Below are positions 17,406-26,542 of a stretch of 64,000 bases of DNA, in pieces. Positions within the stretch are counted from its first letter, which is position 1, and every line of letters starts with the position of its first letter. The stretch is taken from NCBI RefSeq assembly GCF_900170025.1, contig NZ_FWEX01000006.1, forward strand, positions 2,943,236-3,007,235, given 5' to 3'. The notes below the pieces were generated by a model. The model was not told the origin of the DNA and ran no database searches. It saw only the letters and a program-made list of their open reading frames with translations. The position numbers and the translations under genes were made by a program. Source of the stretch: Nitrospira sp. ND1 (GTDB taxonomy: Bacteria > Nitrospirota > Nitrospiria > Nitrospirales > Nitrospiraceae).

Positions 17406-19160
17406 GTGACTCAGAGTGTGGTGCAAGACAAGGTTAGTCAGGCGTTGGTCGGGGCGCTTCGATCGGCGCAGCAACGAGGGGTGCTCAAGCTGGAGCAGAT
17501 GCCGATGGTCAACCTCGAAGCCCCGAAGCGGCCCGAGTGGGGTGATGTGTCGTGCACCGTCGCCATGTCTTTATCTGCATCGGAGCGCCGCCCTCCGTTT
17601 GAAATCGCCCAAATTATTATCGATCACATCGAGCAGCGGGATGCATTGTTCAGTCGTGCGGAAATCGCACGACCGGGCTTTTTGAATCTGACGGTCAAGC
17701 GAGAGCTCTGGATGGATGTTCTGCGCGAGATTGAAGCGCAGGGCGAGCGGTATGGCCACAGCCAAGTGGGGCAGGGACGGCGAGTGCTCGTGGAGTATGT
17801 CAGCGCCAATCCGACCGGGCCGTTGCATGTCGGGCATGGCCGCGGTGCTGCTGTGGGGCAAGCGCTAGTCCGTCTCTTATGCGCTACCGGACATGATGTC
17901 GTCAGTGAGTACTACATTAACGATGCTGGCCGGCAGATGAAGTTGCTAGGCCTGTCGGTTCTGGCGCGGTACCGGGAGGCTTGTGGGCAGACGGTGTCCT
18001 TTCCTGAAGACGGGTATCATGGCGGGTACATTCGCACAGTCGCCGAGCATGTGAAGGCGGAACAGGGCGCGGCGCTGCTCTCCCTTCCCGCTGCTGATGC
18101 GGAACAACGGAGTAGGGAGTTCGCGTATCGTGAATTACTGGCACTCATTCGTCAGGATCTGGAGATGTTCGGGATCGCCTTTGAGTCCTGGTTAAGTGAA
18201 GCCTCGTTGTTGTCGTCCGGCGCCGTGGAGCAGGTACTGAGCGAGCTGAGAGCCAGGGACCTCTTGTTCGATCAGGAGGGCGCGCAATGGTTTCGATCGT
18301 CGGCGTTCGGTGATGAAAAGGATCGGGTGGTCCGCAAGCAGGAGGGGGACTATACCTATCTGGCGTCCGACATCGCCTACCATCGAGATAAGTTGCGACG
18401 GGGCTTTGATCTCCTGGTCGATGTGTGGGGCGCCGACCATCATGGGTATATTCCGAGGATGCAGGCGGTCGTGCAGGCCTATGGCCACCCGAAGGAGCGA
18501 CTGAGGGTCGTGCTGGTGCAGATGGTGAATCTCCTTCGTGGAGGCCAGAAGGTCGAGATGTCCAAGCGGTCCGGAGAGTTCATCACGCTGCGTGAGGTGA
18601 TGGACGAGGTCGGGGCGGATGCCGCCAAATTTTTCTTTCTCATGCGCGATTCCAGTACGCATCTGGATTTCGATTTGGAATTAGCCAAGCAGCAATCGCA
18701 AGAGAACCCGGTCTACTACGTGCAATATGTGCATGCGCGGATTGCCAGTCTCCGGCGTGTGGCGGCTTCGCGGGGCATTGCTTGTCCCCTTCCGAGTCAG
18801 GCCGATCTCAATGTATTGGAAGATCCTGATGAACTCGCGCTCATTCGGAAACTGTCGGCGTTCCCGGTGGTGTTGCAGGCGAGTGCCGTGGAGTTAGAGC
18901 CGCATCGAATGGCCTACTATCTTCGTGAGTTGGCCGGCATGGTGCACCCCTTTTATAACAAGCACCGGATTTTACCTCCGGCACCAGACAGCGAGGCAGC
19001 AGCCGCCTTATCCACTGAGCAGTCCGGCTCCTCAGGCCGGGCAACTGAGGTGATGACGCCGGGCCTGACGGGTGCCCGGCTGGCACTGATGTGGGCCGTG
19101 CAGCAGGTGGTCCGAAACGGGTTGAACGTGTTGGGCGTGTCAGCCCCAGAGCAGATGTAG
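17406..19160 (+). CDS. argS: Arginyl-tRNA synthetase
   Basis: 584 residues, GTG start. Class I synthetase features: an N-terminal additional domain (about 1-105), ANPTGPLHVGHGRGA containing the HIGH-type HVGH, EYYINDAGRQM, the KMSKS-like EMSKRSGEF, and a C-terminal helical anticodon-binding DALR-type domain with LRELAGMVHPFYNKHRIL. It charges tRNA-Arg with arginine. The last third contains an extra Ser/Ala-rich insertion before the closing GARLALMWAVQQVVRNGL. Confidence 0.95.
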   Translation: MTQSVVQDKVSQALVGALRSAQQRGVLKLEQMPMVNLEAPKRPEWGDVSCTVAMSLSASERRPPFEIAQIIIDHIEQRDALFSRAEIARPGFLNLTVKRELWMDVLREIEAQGERYGHSQVGQGRRVLVEYVSANPTGPLHVGHGRGAAVGQALVRLLCATGHDVVSEYYINDAGRQMKLLGLSVLARYREACGQTVSFPEDGYHGGYIRTVAEHVKAEQGAALLSLPAADAEQRSREFAYRELLALIRQDLEMFGIAFESWLSEASLLSSGAVEQVLSELRARDLLFDQEGAQWFRSSAFGDEKDRVVRKQEGDYTYLASDIAYHRDKLRRGFDLLVDVWGADHHGYIPRMQAVVQAYGHPKERLRVVLVQMVNLLRGGQKVEMSKRSGEFITLREVMDEVGADAAKFFFLMRDSSTHLDFDLELAKQQSQENPVYYVQYVHARIASLRRVAASRGIACPLPSQADLNVLEDPDELALIRKLSAFPVVLQASAVELEPHRMAYYLRELAGMVHPFYNKHRILPPAPDSEAAAALSTEQSGSSGRATEVMTPGLTGARLALMWAVQQVVRNGLNVLGVSAPEQM

Positions 19161-19173
19161 GACTGCCGATCCC

Positions 19174-20331
19174 ATGTTAACCTTCCGCATCACCCATGAA
19201 GAATCCGGCGGACGCGCGCGCGTCGGCGTGTTGACCACCGCCCGCAGTGAGATCGCGACACCGGCGTTTATGCCGGTCGGCTCGCTGGGCAATGTGCGCA
19301 GTGTCGATGGAGAGGAATTGCTCAAGATGGGGTATGGACTCATCTTGAATAACGCCTATCACCTGTACCTTCGTCCCGGACATAAAGTGGTGGAGGAGTT
19401 GGGCGGGGTGCATGGGTTTACGGCATGGCCCGGCGCTATTCTCACCGATAGCGGTGGGTTCCAGGTCTTTAGTTTGGCAAAGTTTTGCAAGATTTCCGAT
19501 GAAGGCGTGATGTTTCAATCCCATATCGATGGGTCGTCGCGGTTTATCAGTCCGGAAACCTCCATTGAAATTCAGGAAGCCTTAGGCGCGGACATCATTA
19601 TGGCGTTCGATCATGTCGTGGCATTGCCGTCCTCCCTGGATCAGGTTCGTGATGCCTCCAAGCGGACGTCGCTGTGGGCGCGACGGTGCGTCAGTGCCAA
19701 ACGGCGGACGGATCAATCGTTGTTCGGGATCGTTCAGGGCGGCCTGGATGCCGGCTTGCGGGTGGAGTCGGCGCGTGATCTGGTCTCGGTGGGGTTTGAC
19801 GGATATGCCGTCGGTGGGTTGTCGGTGGGCGAAGACAAAGCCGACATGTATGGCATGTTGGATGTCACGGTGCCCGAGTTGCCGTCGGCCAAGCCTCGTT
19901 ATTTGATGGGCGTGGGCATGCCCGAGGATCTGGTTGAAGGGGTGGCGCGCGGGATCGATATGTTCGATTGCGTCGTGCCGTCGCGTCACGGCCGCACAGG
20001 CTGGTTGTTTACCTCGTTCGGGCGTGTGGTGATCAAGCAGGCTCGGTATGCGCGTGATGAGCAGCCTATCGATCCGGCTTGCCGGTGTCCGGTGTGCACG
20101 CGGTACACCAGGGCGTACTTGCACCACTTGTTCGGCGTAAAAGAAATGTTGGGCGCCCGGCTGAATACGATTCACAACTTATGGTTTTTCGCGAAGTTGA
20201 TGGAGGAGATCCGGAGCGCCGTGCGAGGCGGAACCTTTCAGGAGTTTCGCCGTGAGTTTCATCGGACGTATGTTGTAGATCGGCCGGCAGATGATGGTCG
20301 ATCGGACATTCAGAGTACGAACGGTTCTTAA
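19174..20331 (+). CDS. tgt: Queuine (preQ1) tRNA-ribosyltransferase
   Basis: 385 residues, 13 nt after argS. TGT marks: ATPAFMPVGSLGNVR, NNAYHLYLRPG, LTDSGGFQVFSLAK, MAFDHV with the substrate-binding Asp, GIVQGG, YAVGGLSVGE, and the active-site Asp in MFDCVVPSRHGRTG. The Zn site CRCPVCTRYTRAYLHHLF is intact. It exchanges guanine-34 for preQ1 in GUN-anticodon tRNAs. The tgt-yajC-secD-secF order is common in bacteria. Confidence 0.96.
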   Translation: MLTFRITHEESGGRARVGVLTTARSEIATPAFMPVGSLGNVRSVDGEELLKMGYGLILNNAYHLYLRPGHKVVEELGGVHGFTAWPGAILTDSGGFQVFSLAKFCKISDEGVMFQSHIDGSSRFISPETSIEIQEALGADIIMAFDHVVALPSSLDQVRDASKRTSLWARRCVSAKRRTDQSLFGIVQGGLDAGLRVESARDLVSVGFDGYAVGGLSVGEDKADMYGMLDVTVPELPSAKPRYLMGVGMPEDLVEGVARGIDMFDCVVPSRHGRTGWLFTSFGRVVIKQARYARDEQPIDPACRCPVCTRYTRAYLHHLFGVKEMLGARLNTIHNLWFFAKLMEEIRSAVRGGTFQEFRREFHRTYVVDRPADDGRSDIQSTNGS

Positions 20332-20354
20332 CGGCGGCACAGGCGGGGGACATT

Positions 20355-20675
20355 ATGTGGGATTCGGTGGCATGGGCGCAGGGAACATCAGGGAGCACAG
20401 GCGCAGGAGGGGGTCTCCTCTCGCTGGTTCCGTTCGTCCTCATTTTCGTCATTTTCTATTTCATGCTGATTCTGCCGCAGCAAAAACGCAGGAAGCAGGC
20501 GGACACTATGCTGGCTGCTCTTAAGAAGGGCGACAAGGTGGTCACGGCCTCCGGAATCTGGGGGACCATTACCAATTTGGGGAAAGACACGGTGACGCTC
20601 CAGATCGCGGACACGACTAAAATCAAAATTCAGAAAGAGCATATCGCTCGGCTGCGCGGTGAAGAAGAAGACTGA
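20355..20675 (+). CDS. yajC: Preprotein translocase subunit YajC
   Basis: 106 residues: a short N-terminus, one transmembrane helix (VPFVLIFVIFYFMLILPQQK, about residues 25-44) and a small cytoplasmic domain with KKGDKVVTASGIWGTI, typical of YajC. It associates with SecDF to support Sec export. It lies between tgt and secD, as in many bacteria. ATG 20355 gives the usual family length. Confidence 0.93.
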   Translation: MWDSVAWAQGTSGSTGAGGGLLSLVPFVLIFVIFYFMLILPQQKRRKQADTMLAALKKGDKVVTASGIWGTITNLGKDTVTLQIADTTKIKIQKEHIARLRGEEED

Positions 20676-20710
20676 CGCACGCGACGGAGACGGGAAGGAT
20701 TGGCGCACGT

Positions 20711-22360
20711 ATGAAAAAAGTCGGCGGACGGTTGTTAGCCCTAGTGACGATGGTGGTCGCCTCGATCATCTTTTTCTTGCCCTCATACCAACCTCTGTAC
20801 AAGGAACTGCCGCGGTGGGTGCGTGAGGTCCTGCCGGACAAGGGCATCACCCTGGGGTTGGATTTGCAGGGCGGCATTCACCTGGTGTTGGAGGTGGAGG
20901 AAGATCGGGCCGTCGAGATTGCCGTCGAGCGGACGGCGGCGGGGCTCCAGGATCTGTTAGTGGAAAAGAAAATCCCGGCGGAGTCGGTGAAACGTACCGG
21001 TTCGTCGCAGATCACCATCGGATTTCACAATGCCGAATTGAAGGCGCAGGTCCAGAAGCTGTTGGACGATTTCCCGACCTATGTGGAGGTGGAGTCGGCC
21101 GGGTCTGCAAACAAGGTCGTCTGGGAGTTGCGGGATGCGGAGATCAAGCGCATCAAGGACTCCGCCATCAATCAGGCGTTGGAGACAATCCGGAATCGCA
21201 TCGACCAGTTCGGTGTGGCAGAGCCGTTGATTCAGCGACAGGGGCTCAAGCAGGTGGTCGTCCAGTTACCCGGTATCAAAGACGCCAAGCTTGCCAAGGA
21301 CCTCATCAAACAGACCGCGCTGCTCGAGTTCAAATTGTTGGACGATGAGAATCAGCTCAAGCTGGATTTGCCCGGCCGAATTCAGAAGGGCAAGGAGCGC
21401 GAGGACGCCTTCCTGAAGCAGGTCGAGGGGAAAGTGCCGGAAGGCGACCAGATTCTGTTCGAGCGGATCGTCGAAAAGGACAGCGGGCAGGAATGGTTGG
21501 CGCCCTATCTGGTGAAAAAGCGGGTGATGCTGGCCGGCGACGTGTTGAGCGATGCGCGGGTCTCCATCGGCCAGTTCAATGAACCCTACGTGTCCGTGAC
21601 GTTCGATGCGAAGGGCGCGCGGGAGTTCGACCGTATCACGGGCGAGAACGTGAAGAAGCGCATGGCGATCGTGCTCGACAATACCATCTATTCAGCACCG
21701 GTCATTCAGGAACGCATCAGCGGGGGGCGGGCTCAGATCACCGGGACGTTTTCGATGGAAGAAGCGAACAACCTGTCGATCGTGTTGCGCGCCGGGGCGT
21801 TGCCTGCACCGCTTAAGATCATCCAGGACCTGACCGTCGGTCCGTCTCTCGGGCAGGATTCCATCGAAAAAGGTGTGAAGGCTACCCTCTTTGCGGGCCT
21901 CCTTGTGATCGTGTTCATGGCCCTGTATTACCGCCTATCCGGCGTGATCGCAAACTTTGCGCTCTTGCTGAACCTGATCTGTCTGATCGGGGCTCTCGCG
22001 GGGCTGAACGCCACGCTGACCCTGCCGGGCATTGCCGGTATCATTCTGACCATCGGTATGGGTGTGGACTCGAACGTGTTGATTTTCGAGCGCATCCGCG
22101 AAGAACTTCGGCAGGGGAAGGCTGTTCGGGTGGCGATCGATGCGGGATACGACAAGGCGTTGCTGACGATTGTGGACTCGCACGTGACGACGTTGATCAC
22201 CGGGTTCGCCCTGTTTCTCTTCGGTACCGGGCCGATCAAAGGCTTTGCCGTGACGCTCTGCCTCGGTATCGCGATCAACCTCTTTACGGCGCTGGTCGGG
22301 ACCAAAGTGGTGTTCGACCTGTTCAATCAGCGCAGGAAAATTGAGCAGCTCAGTATCTAG
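20711..22360 (+). CDS. secD: Protein translocase subunit SecD
   Basis: 549 residues: one N-terminal helix, a large periplasmic domain (about 30-370), then five helices. SecD marks: LDLQGGIHLVLEV, RIDQFGVAEPLIQRQG, GRAQITGTFSMEEA, RAGALPAPLKI, and MGVDSNVLIFERIREELRQGK in the membrane region carrying the conserved Asp and Arg of the proton path. It drives proton-motive-force-linked release of exported proteins. It is encoded 35 nt after yajC and 12 nt before secF. Confidence 0.96.
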   Translation: MKKVGGRLLALVTMVVASIIFFLPSYQPLYKELPRWVREVLPDKGITLGLDLQGGIHLVLEVEEDRAVEIAVERTAAGLQDLLVEKKIPAESVKRTGSSQITIGFHNAELKAQVQKLLDDFPTYVEVESAGSANKVVWELRDAEIKRIKDSAINQALETIRNRIDQFGVAEPLIQRQGLKQVVVQLPGIKDAKLAKDLIKQTALLEFKLLDDENQLKLDLPGRIQKGKEREDAFLKQVEGKVPEGDQILFERIVEKDSGQEWLAPYLVKKRVMLAGDVLSDARVSIGQFNEPYVSVTFDAKGAREFDRITGENVKKRMAIVLDNTIYSAPVIQERISGGRAQITGTFSMEEANNLSIVLRAGALPAPLKIIQDLTVGPSLGQDSIEKGVKATLFAGLLVIVFMALYYRLSGVIANFALLLNLICLIGALAGLNATLTLPGIAGIILTIGMGVDSNVLIFERIREELRQGKAVRVAIDAGYDKALLTIVDSHVTTLITGFALFLFGTGPIKGFAVTLCLGIAINLFTALVGTKVVFDLFNQRRKIEQLSI

Positions 22361-22372
22361 GAAGGAGCCGGC

Positions 22373-23290
22373 ATGTTCGAGATTTTGGGGAAGACGAATA
22401 TCGATTTCATGGGGAAGCGGTCTATCACGTTTGCGATCTCCGGCATCCTTGCGTTTCTGGGTCTCATCGCGGTGCTTCAAATCGCGCGCGGCGCGGCGAA
22501 TCTGGGAATCGACTTCGCCGGCGGGACGGCGGTGCAGTTGAAGTTCGAGCAAGCGATGAAGATCGACGAGGCGAGACGTGCTCTGGAAAATAACGGTCTG
22601 GGGTCGGCGGAGTTGCAGGAGTTCACTCAAGACAACAAGTTGCTCATCCGTGTGAAGGCGTCGACGACGATCGAGGAGAAGGTCGCCGAACGGGTCATGG
22701 CAGTGTTCAGCAAAGAATTCCCCGCCAACAAGTTTGTGGTGGATTCCAGCATGGAAATCGGTCCGACGATCGGGAAGAAACTCCAGGAAGATGCGATGAT
22801 CGCGGTCCTCATTTCGTTCGTCGGAATCGTACTCTACATTGCGGTCCGGTTTGAGTTGCGATTCGGTGTGGCGGCCGCGTTGGCGACATTCCATGATGTG
22901 CTGGCTGTGCTGGGTGTCTTTTATCTGCTGGATAAAGAGATCACGCTGCTGGTGATTACGGCGTTGCTGACCTTGGCAGGGTATTCGTTGACGGATACCG
23001 TCGTCGTCTTCGATCGTATCCGTGAGAATTTGCGGACGCGTCGGCGTGAGGATGAAGCAACGATCATCAACCAGGCTATCAATCAGGTCCTAAGCCGCAC
23101 CATCGTCACCAGTTTGACCGTGGTCATCGTGCTCATTCCGCTGGTGCTCGCAGGCGCCGAAGTGTTGCACGATTTCTCCCTGGCATTACTCGGGGGCGTG
23201 ATGTTCGGAACCTATTCATCGGTCTTCGTGGCGAGCCCGTTGTTGCTGCTGTGGCCCGGCAGTGCCGGGGGGCTCATGAAGCGTCGCTAA
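22373..23290 (+). CDS. secF: Protein translocase subunit SecF
   Basis: 305 residues with AGGAAGGAG 5 nt before the ATG. SecF marks: an N-terminal helix followed by LGIDFAGGTAVQLKF, then GPTIGKKLQEDA, FELRFGVAAALATFHDV and the late YSLTDTVVVFDRIRENLR. Six predicted helices. It forms the SecDF complex with the preceding gene product. Confidence 0.96.
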   Translation: MFEILGKTNIDFMGKRSITFAISGILAFLGLIAVLQIARGAANLGIDFAGGTAVQLKFEQAMKIDEARRALENNGLGSAELQEFTQDNKLLIRVKASTTIEEKVAERVMAVFSKEFPANKFVVDSSMEIGPTIGKKLQEDAMIAVLISFVGIVLYIAVRFELRFGVAAALATFHDVLAVLGVFYLLDKEITLLVITALLTLAGYSLTDTVVVFDRIRENLRTRRREDEATIINQAINQVLSRTIVTSLTVVIVLIPLVLAGAEVLHDFSLALLGGVMFGTYSSVFVASPLLLLWPGSAGGLMKRR

Positions 23291-23365
23291 GCTCGGGTCG
23301 TCCGAGCCTGGGCTGAGGCCTGTCTATTATCGTAAGAGGGCCGTTTGTCGGGGTAAGCCGCACCC

Positions 23366-26300
23366 ATGCTGTTCTGGAGCCGGTCTCACAGTCTCCAGCG
23401 AAAGATCATCACGGCCATCGTGATGGTCGGCCTCCTGCCGTTGTGCCTCTCACTCGTCCTCACCTACATCGAAGAACGCCGAGCGCTTCGGGAAACGATC
23501 GGGGCCAACTTTAAAGAGGTGGCGGTCGAGGCTGCCCGGCGAATTGAGATGCAGGTGACGCGCGGCGTCAACGAGGCGCAGCAACTCGCCGCCACACCCT
23601 TCCTGCGCACCTCGGTGACCGAATCCAATCGCACCTACCTGGACAAGGACGAAAAAACCGTCCAGTCTATGATCAAAGCCTGGCAACAACGGTGGCGTCA
23701 ACGGGACAAGCAGAGCGAGTTTCCGCTGTTCATCAACCGGATTGTGACCAACTATTTGATTCGATGGCACGATATCCGCAAGGCCGACTACGTGGGAATT
23801 TTTGTGACGGACAACCGCGGCGCCCTGGTGGTGAGTTCGATCCCGCAGGTCGAGTATTACCATGGCAAGGCGGCGTGGTGGCAGGCGGTCATGAAGCGCG
23901 GAACGGGCAAGGTGTTTGTCAGCGATATCTTCTTCGACCCTGCCTTCGGCACCCACGTGGTCAATGTGTCGGCCCCGATCATCGACGATGAACAACATGT
24001 GACGATCGGTGCGGTCACGGTCCTGTTACGGCGGGATACCCTGTTTCATTCCGTGTCGGAAGCCACAGTGGGGCACACTGGGCATGCCATGTTGTTCAAT
24101 TCGGACGGTGTTCCATTGATCTGTCCGGTTCTGGCGCCGGAAGAACATGCGGTGAAGCCTGAGCTGGTGAGCGCCATCAGCGCGAGTCCTGCGGGATGGA
24201 CCACGCTGGCCAATGATTCGCACGGGGGACAGAATTCGATCGTGGGGTTTGCGCCGGTTCGACTGGGGACTGAATTGACGCCGGATAGCCTGGGTGGCAA
24301 GCGCTGGGTGACATTTGTACGGCAGGACCCGGCCGAGTCCTATGCGCCGCTCTCGCGGCTCGTCGTGCAAGTGACGGTATATGGGCTGGGGGTGTTCGGT
24401 GTCCTGTTACTCACGGGCCTGACCGTCGCGCGACGCATCGCCCGTCCGATCGGACTGTTGCATGAAGGAGTGCAGCGGATCGGAAGCGGACGGTTGGATC
24501 AGCAGCTGGATCTCAAGACCGGCGATGAAATCGAACAACTGGCCGACGCCTTCAATAAGATGGCGGCGAACCTGCGCATCTCGTTCGAACAGATCGAGCA
24601 GCGGATGGAAGATGTCCGCCGGCTGGAGGCGCGGTATCGCGATCTCATCGAACATTCCCCGGAGATGATCTATCAGTTGAACAAGGCCGGCCAGTTTGTG
24701 CATGTCAATAAGACCGGTCTGGACAAGCTCGGCTATTCCCTGGAGGAGATGCTTCAGATGCGCCTTTGGGATCTCGTTCCCAAGGGCCGTGAGGCGGAGG
24801 TGTTGGCCTATCTGGAGCGGTTGGTCTCGCAGGGGCGCAGCACGATAGAGACCGTGTTTGTGGCCGGGGACGGCCACCCGATCGACGTGGAAATTCATGC
24901 GACGGCTCTATTCGAAAGCGGTGGCGGTCTGGTTCACTCGCGCGCGTTTGTCCGCGATGTCACGGAGCGGCGGCTGTTGGAGGCGCAAATCCATCAGTAC
25001 ACGACCAGACTGGAACAGGCGGTCAACGAGCGCACCCGGCAACTGGTGGCCTCGCAAGAACGGTATAAGGCATTGTTCGACCTGGTGGCGGATTCGGTGT
25101 TTATGGTGGGGGAGGACGGCGTGATTGTGGCCGTCAACAAACGGGAAGAGCAGGCGCTGGGCTACTCGGAGCAACAGGTCGTCGGAAGCAGTATTCTCAA
25201 CGTGGTCGAACCGGTTCACCATGACGAGATGCGGGTGTTGTTGGAAAAGATCCGCGCGGGCGAGCGCCAGGTGCCGACCCAGGAAATCACCGTGCGCGAT
25301 GCCACCGGCAGGGAAACGCCGGTGGAGATGGACCTGATTCTGGTGCGCGGCAGCGACCATACCTGGGTCATGGTCCAGTTGCGCGACATCACCGACCGGA
25401 AACGTCTTGAGCGGCAGATGCATACCTACCAGCAGGAGCTGGAAGCGAAGGTCAGCGAGCGAACCCGCGAGATCGAAGAAACCAAGCAGTATCTTGAGAA
25501 CCTCCTGGAGAACGCCAATGACGTCATTTACACGCTCGATAGCGAGCAGTGTTTCACGTATGTGAACAGCAAGGTGCTGGCGTGGGGTTATGCCAAGGAA
25601 GATCTGTTGGGGCGGCCGTATCTGGGGTTACTGTCGAAACGGCATCGTGGGCGCCGGTTGAAATCGACGCTGGATATCGGTGTAAAACAGGTCTATGAGG
25701 TCGAAGTGTTGACGAAGGCCGGCGAGCCGCGTTCCGTGATGGTCAGCGTCTCCCCGCTTCATGGCGTGGAGGGGGAGATCCTAGGCGTGCTGGGAATTGC
25801 CCGCGATATGACGGACACGAAGAAGCTGGAGCAACAAATCAGAAACTCCGAGAAGCTGGCGTCGGTAGGAAAACTGGCTGCGGGTGTTGCGCACGAGATC
25901 AACAACCCACTCGGGGGCATTCTTAATTGTCTGTACAATATGCGGAAGGGAACCCTGTCGCCGTCCAGGCAGGAGGAGTACCTGGCGTCGATGGAGGATG
26001 GACTGCGGCGGGTGCAACGAATCGTCCGGCAACTGCTCGATTTCTCGCAGCAACACAATCCGGAACTCGCACTGGCTGATATCAATCAAGTTGTCAATCG
26101 GGTATTGCTGTTGACGGACCACCTGTTTGTCCCCCACCGTGTGCAGCTGGAGACGGCGCTGTCGCCCGACATCCCGGAGTTGATGATCGATCGGCATATG
26201 ATGGAGCAGGTGTTGATGAATCTTGTGTTGAACGCCATTCAAGCGATGCGGACCGGTGGAGTCCTGACCATCCGTACGTCGATGGACGAGGCCCACTGCC

Positions 26301-26542
26301 TGGTTCGGATTCAGGATTCAGGCTGCGGCATTTCCTCCTCGGTGTTGCCGCGGATTTTCGATCCCTTCTTCACCACGAAGAATGAAGGAGAGGGCACCGG
26401 GCTTGGCCTGTCCGTCAGCCTGGGTATTGTGGAGCGGCATGGAGGAAGGATTTTTGTCGAGAGCGAAGTCGGCAAAGGGACCACCTTTACCGTCTCTATT
26501 CCGCTTGCGACGGAACGGCACGCCATCGGGAGGTTTTCGTGA
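23366..26542 (+). CDS. Membrane sensor histidine kinase with HAMP and three PAS domains
   Basis: 1058 residues. Order: transmembrane helix (about 12-32), a large periplasmic double-Cache-like sensor (about 33-330), a second helix (about 335-355), HAMP (about 355-410), three PAS regions (about 430-550, 565-690 and 705-815) separated by coiled-coil linkers, HisKA with the phosphorylated His843 in GVAHEINNPLGG, and HATPase_c with NLVLNAIQAM, DSGCGI and GTGLGLSVSLGIV. It overlaps the following regulator gene by 4 nt, so the two form a two-component pair. The signal sensed is unknown. Confidence 0.92.
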   Translation: MLFWSRSHSLQRKIITAIVMVGLLPLCLSLVLTYIEERRALRETIGANFKEVAVEAARRIEMQVTRGVNEAQQLAATPFLRTSVTESNRTYLDKDEKTVQSMIKAWQQRWRQRDKQSEFPLFINRIVTNYLIRWHDIRKADYVGIFVTDNRGALVVSSIPQVEYYHGKAAWWQAVMKRGTGKVFVSDIFFDPAFGTHVVNVSAPIIDDEQHVTIGAVTVLLRRDTLFHSVSEATVGHTGHAMLFNSDGVPLICPVLAPEEHAVKPELVSAISASPAGWTTLANDSHGGQNSIVGFAPVRLGTELTPDSLGGKRWVTFVRQDPAESYAPLSRLVVQVTVYGLGVFGVLLLTGLTVARRIARPIGLLHEGVQRIGSGRLDQQLDLKTGDEIEQLADAFNKMAANLRISFEQIEQRMEDVRRLEARYRDLIEHSPEMIYQLNKAGQFVHVNKTGLDKLGYSLEEMLQMRLWDLVPKGREAEVLAYLERLVSQGRSTIETVFVAGDGHPIDVEIHATALFESGGGLVHSRAFVRDVTERRLLEAQIHQYTTRLEQAVNERTRQLVASQERYKALFDLVADSVFMVGEDGVIVAVNKREEQALGYSEQQVVGSSILNVVEPVHHDEMRVLLEKIRAGERQVPTQEITVRDATGRETPVEMDLILVRGSDHTWVMVQLRDITDRKRLERQMHTYQQELEAKVSERTREIEETKQYLENLLENANDVIYTLDSEQCFTYVNSKVLAWGYAKEDLLGRPYLGLLSKRHRGRRLKSTLDIGVKQVYEVEVLTKAGEPRSVMVSVSPLHGVEGEILGVLGIARDMTDTKKLEQQIRNSEKLASVGKLAAGVAHEINNPLGGILNCLYNMRKGTLSPSRQEEYLASMEDGLRRVQRIVRQLLDFSQQHNPELALADINQVVNRVLLLTDHLFVPHRVQLETALSPDIPELMIDRHMMEQVLMNLVLNAIQAMRTGGVLTIRTSMDEAHCLVRIQDSGCGISSSVLPRIFDPFFTTKNEGEGTGLGLSVSLGIVERHGGRIFVESEVGKGTTFTVSIPLATERHAIGRFS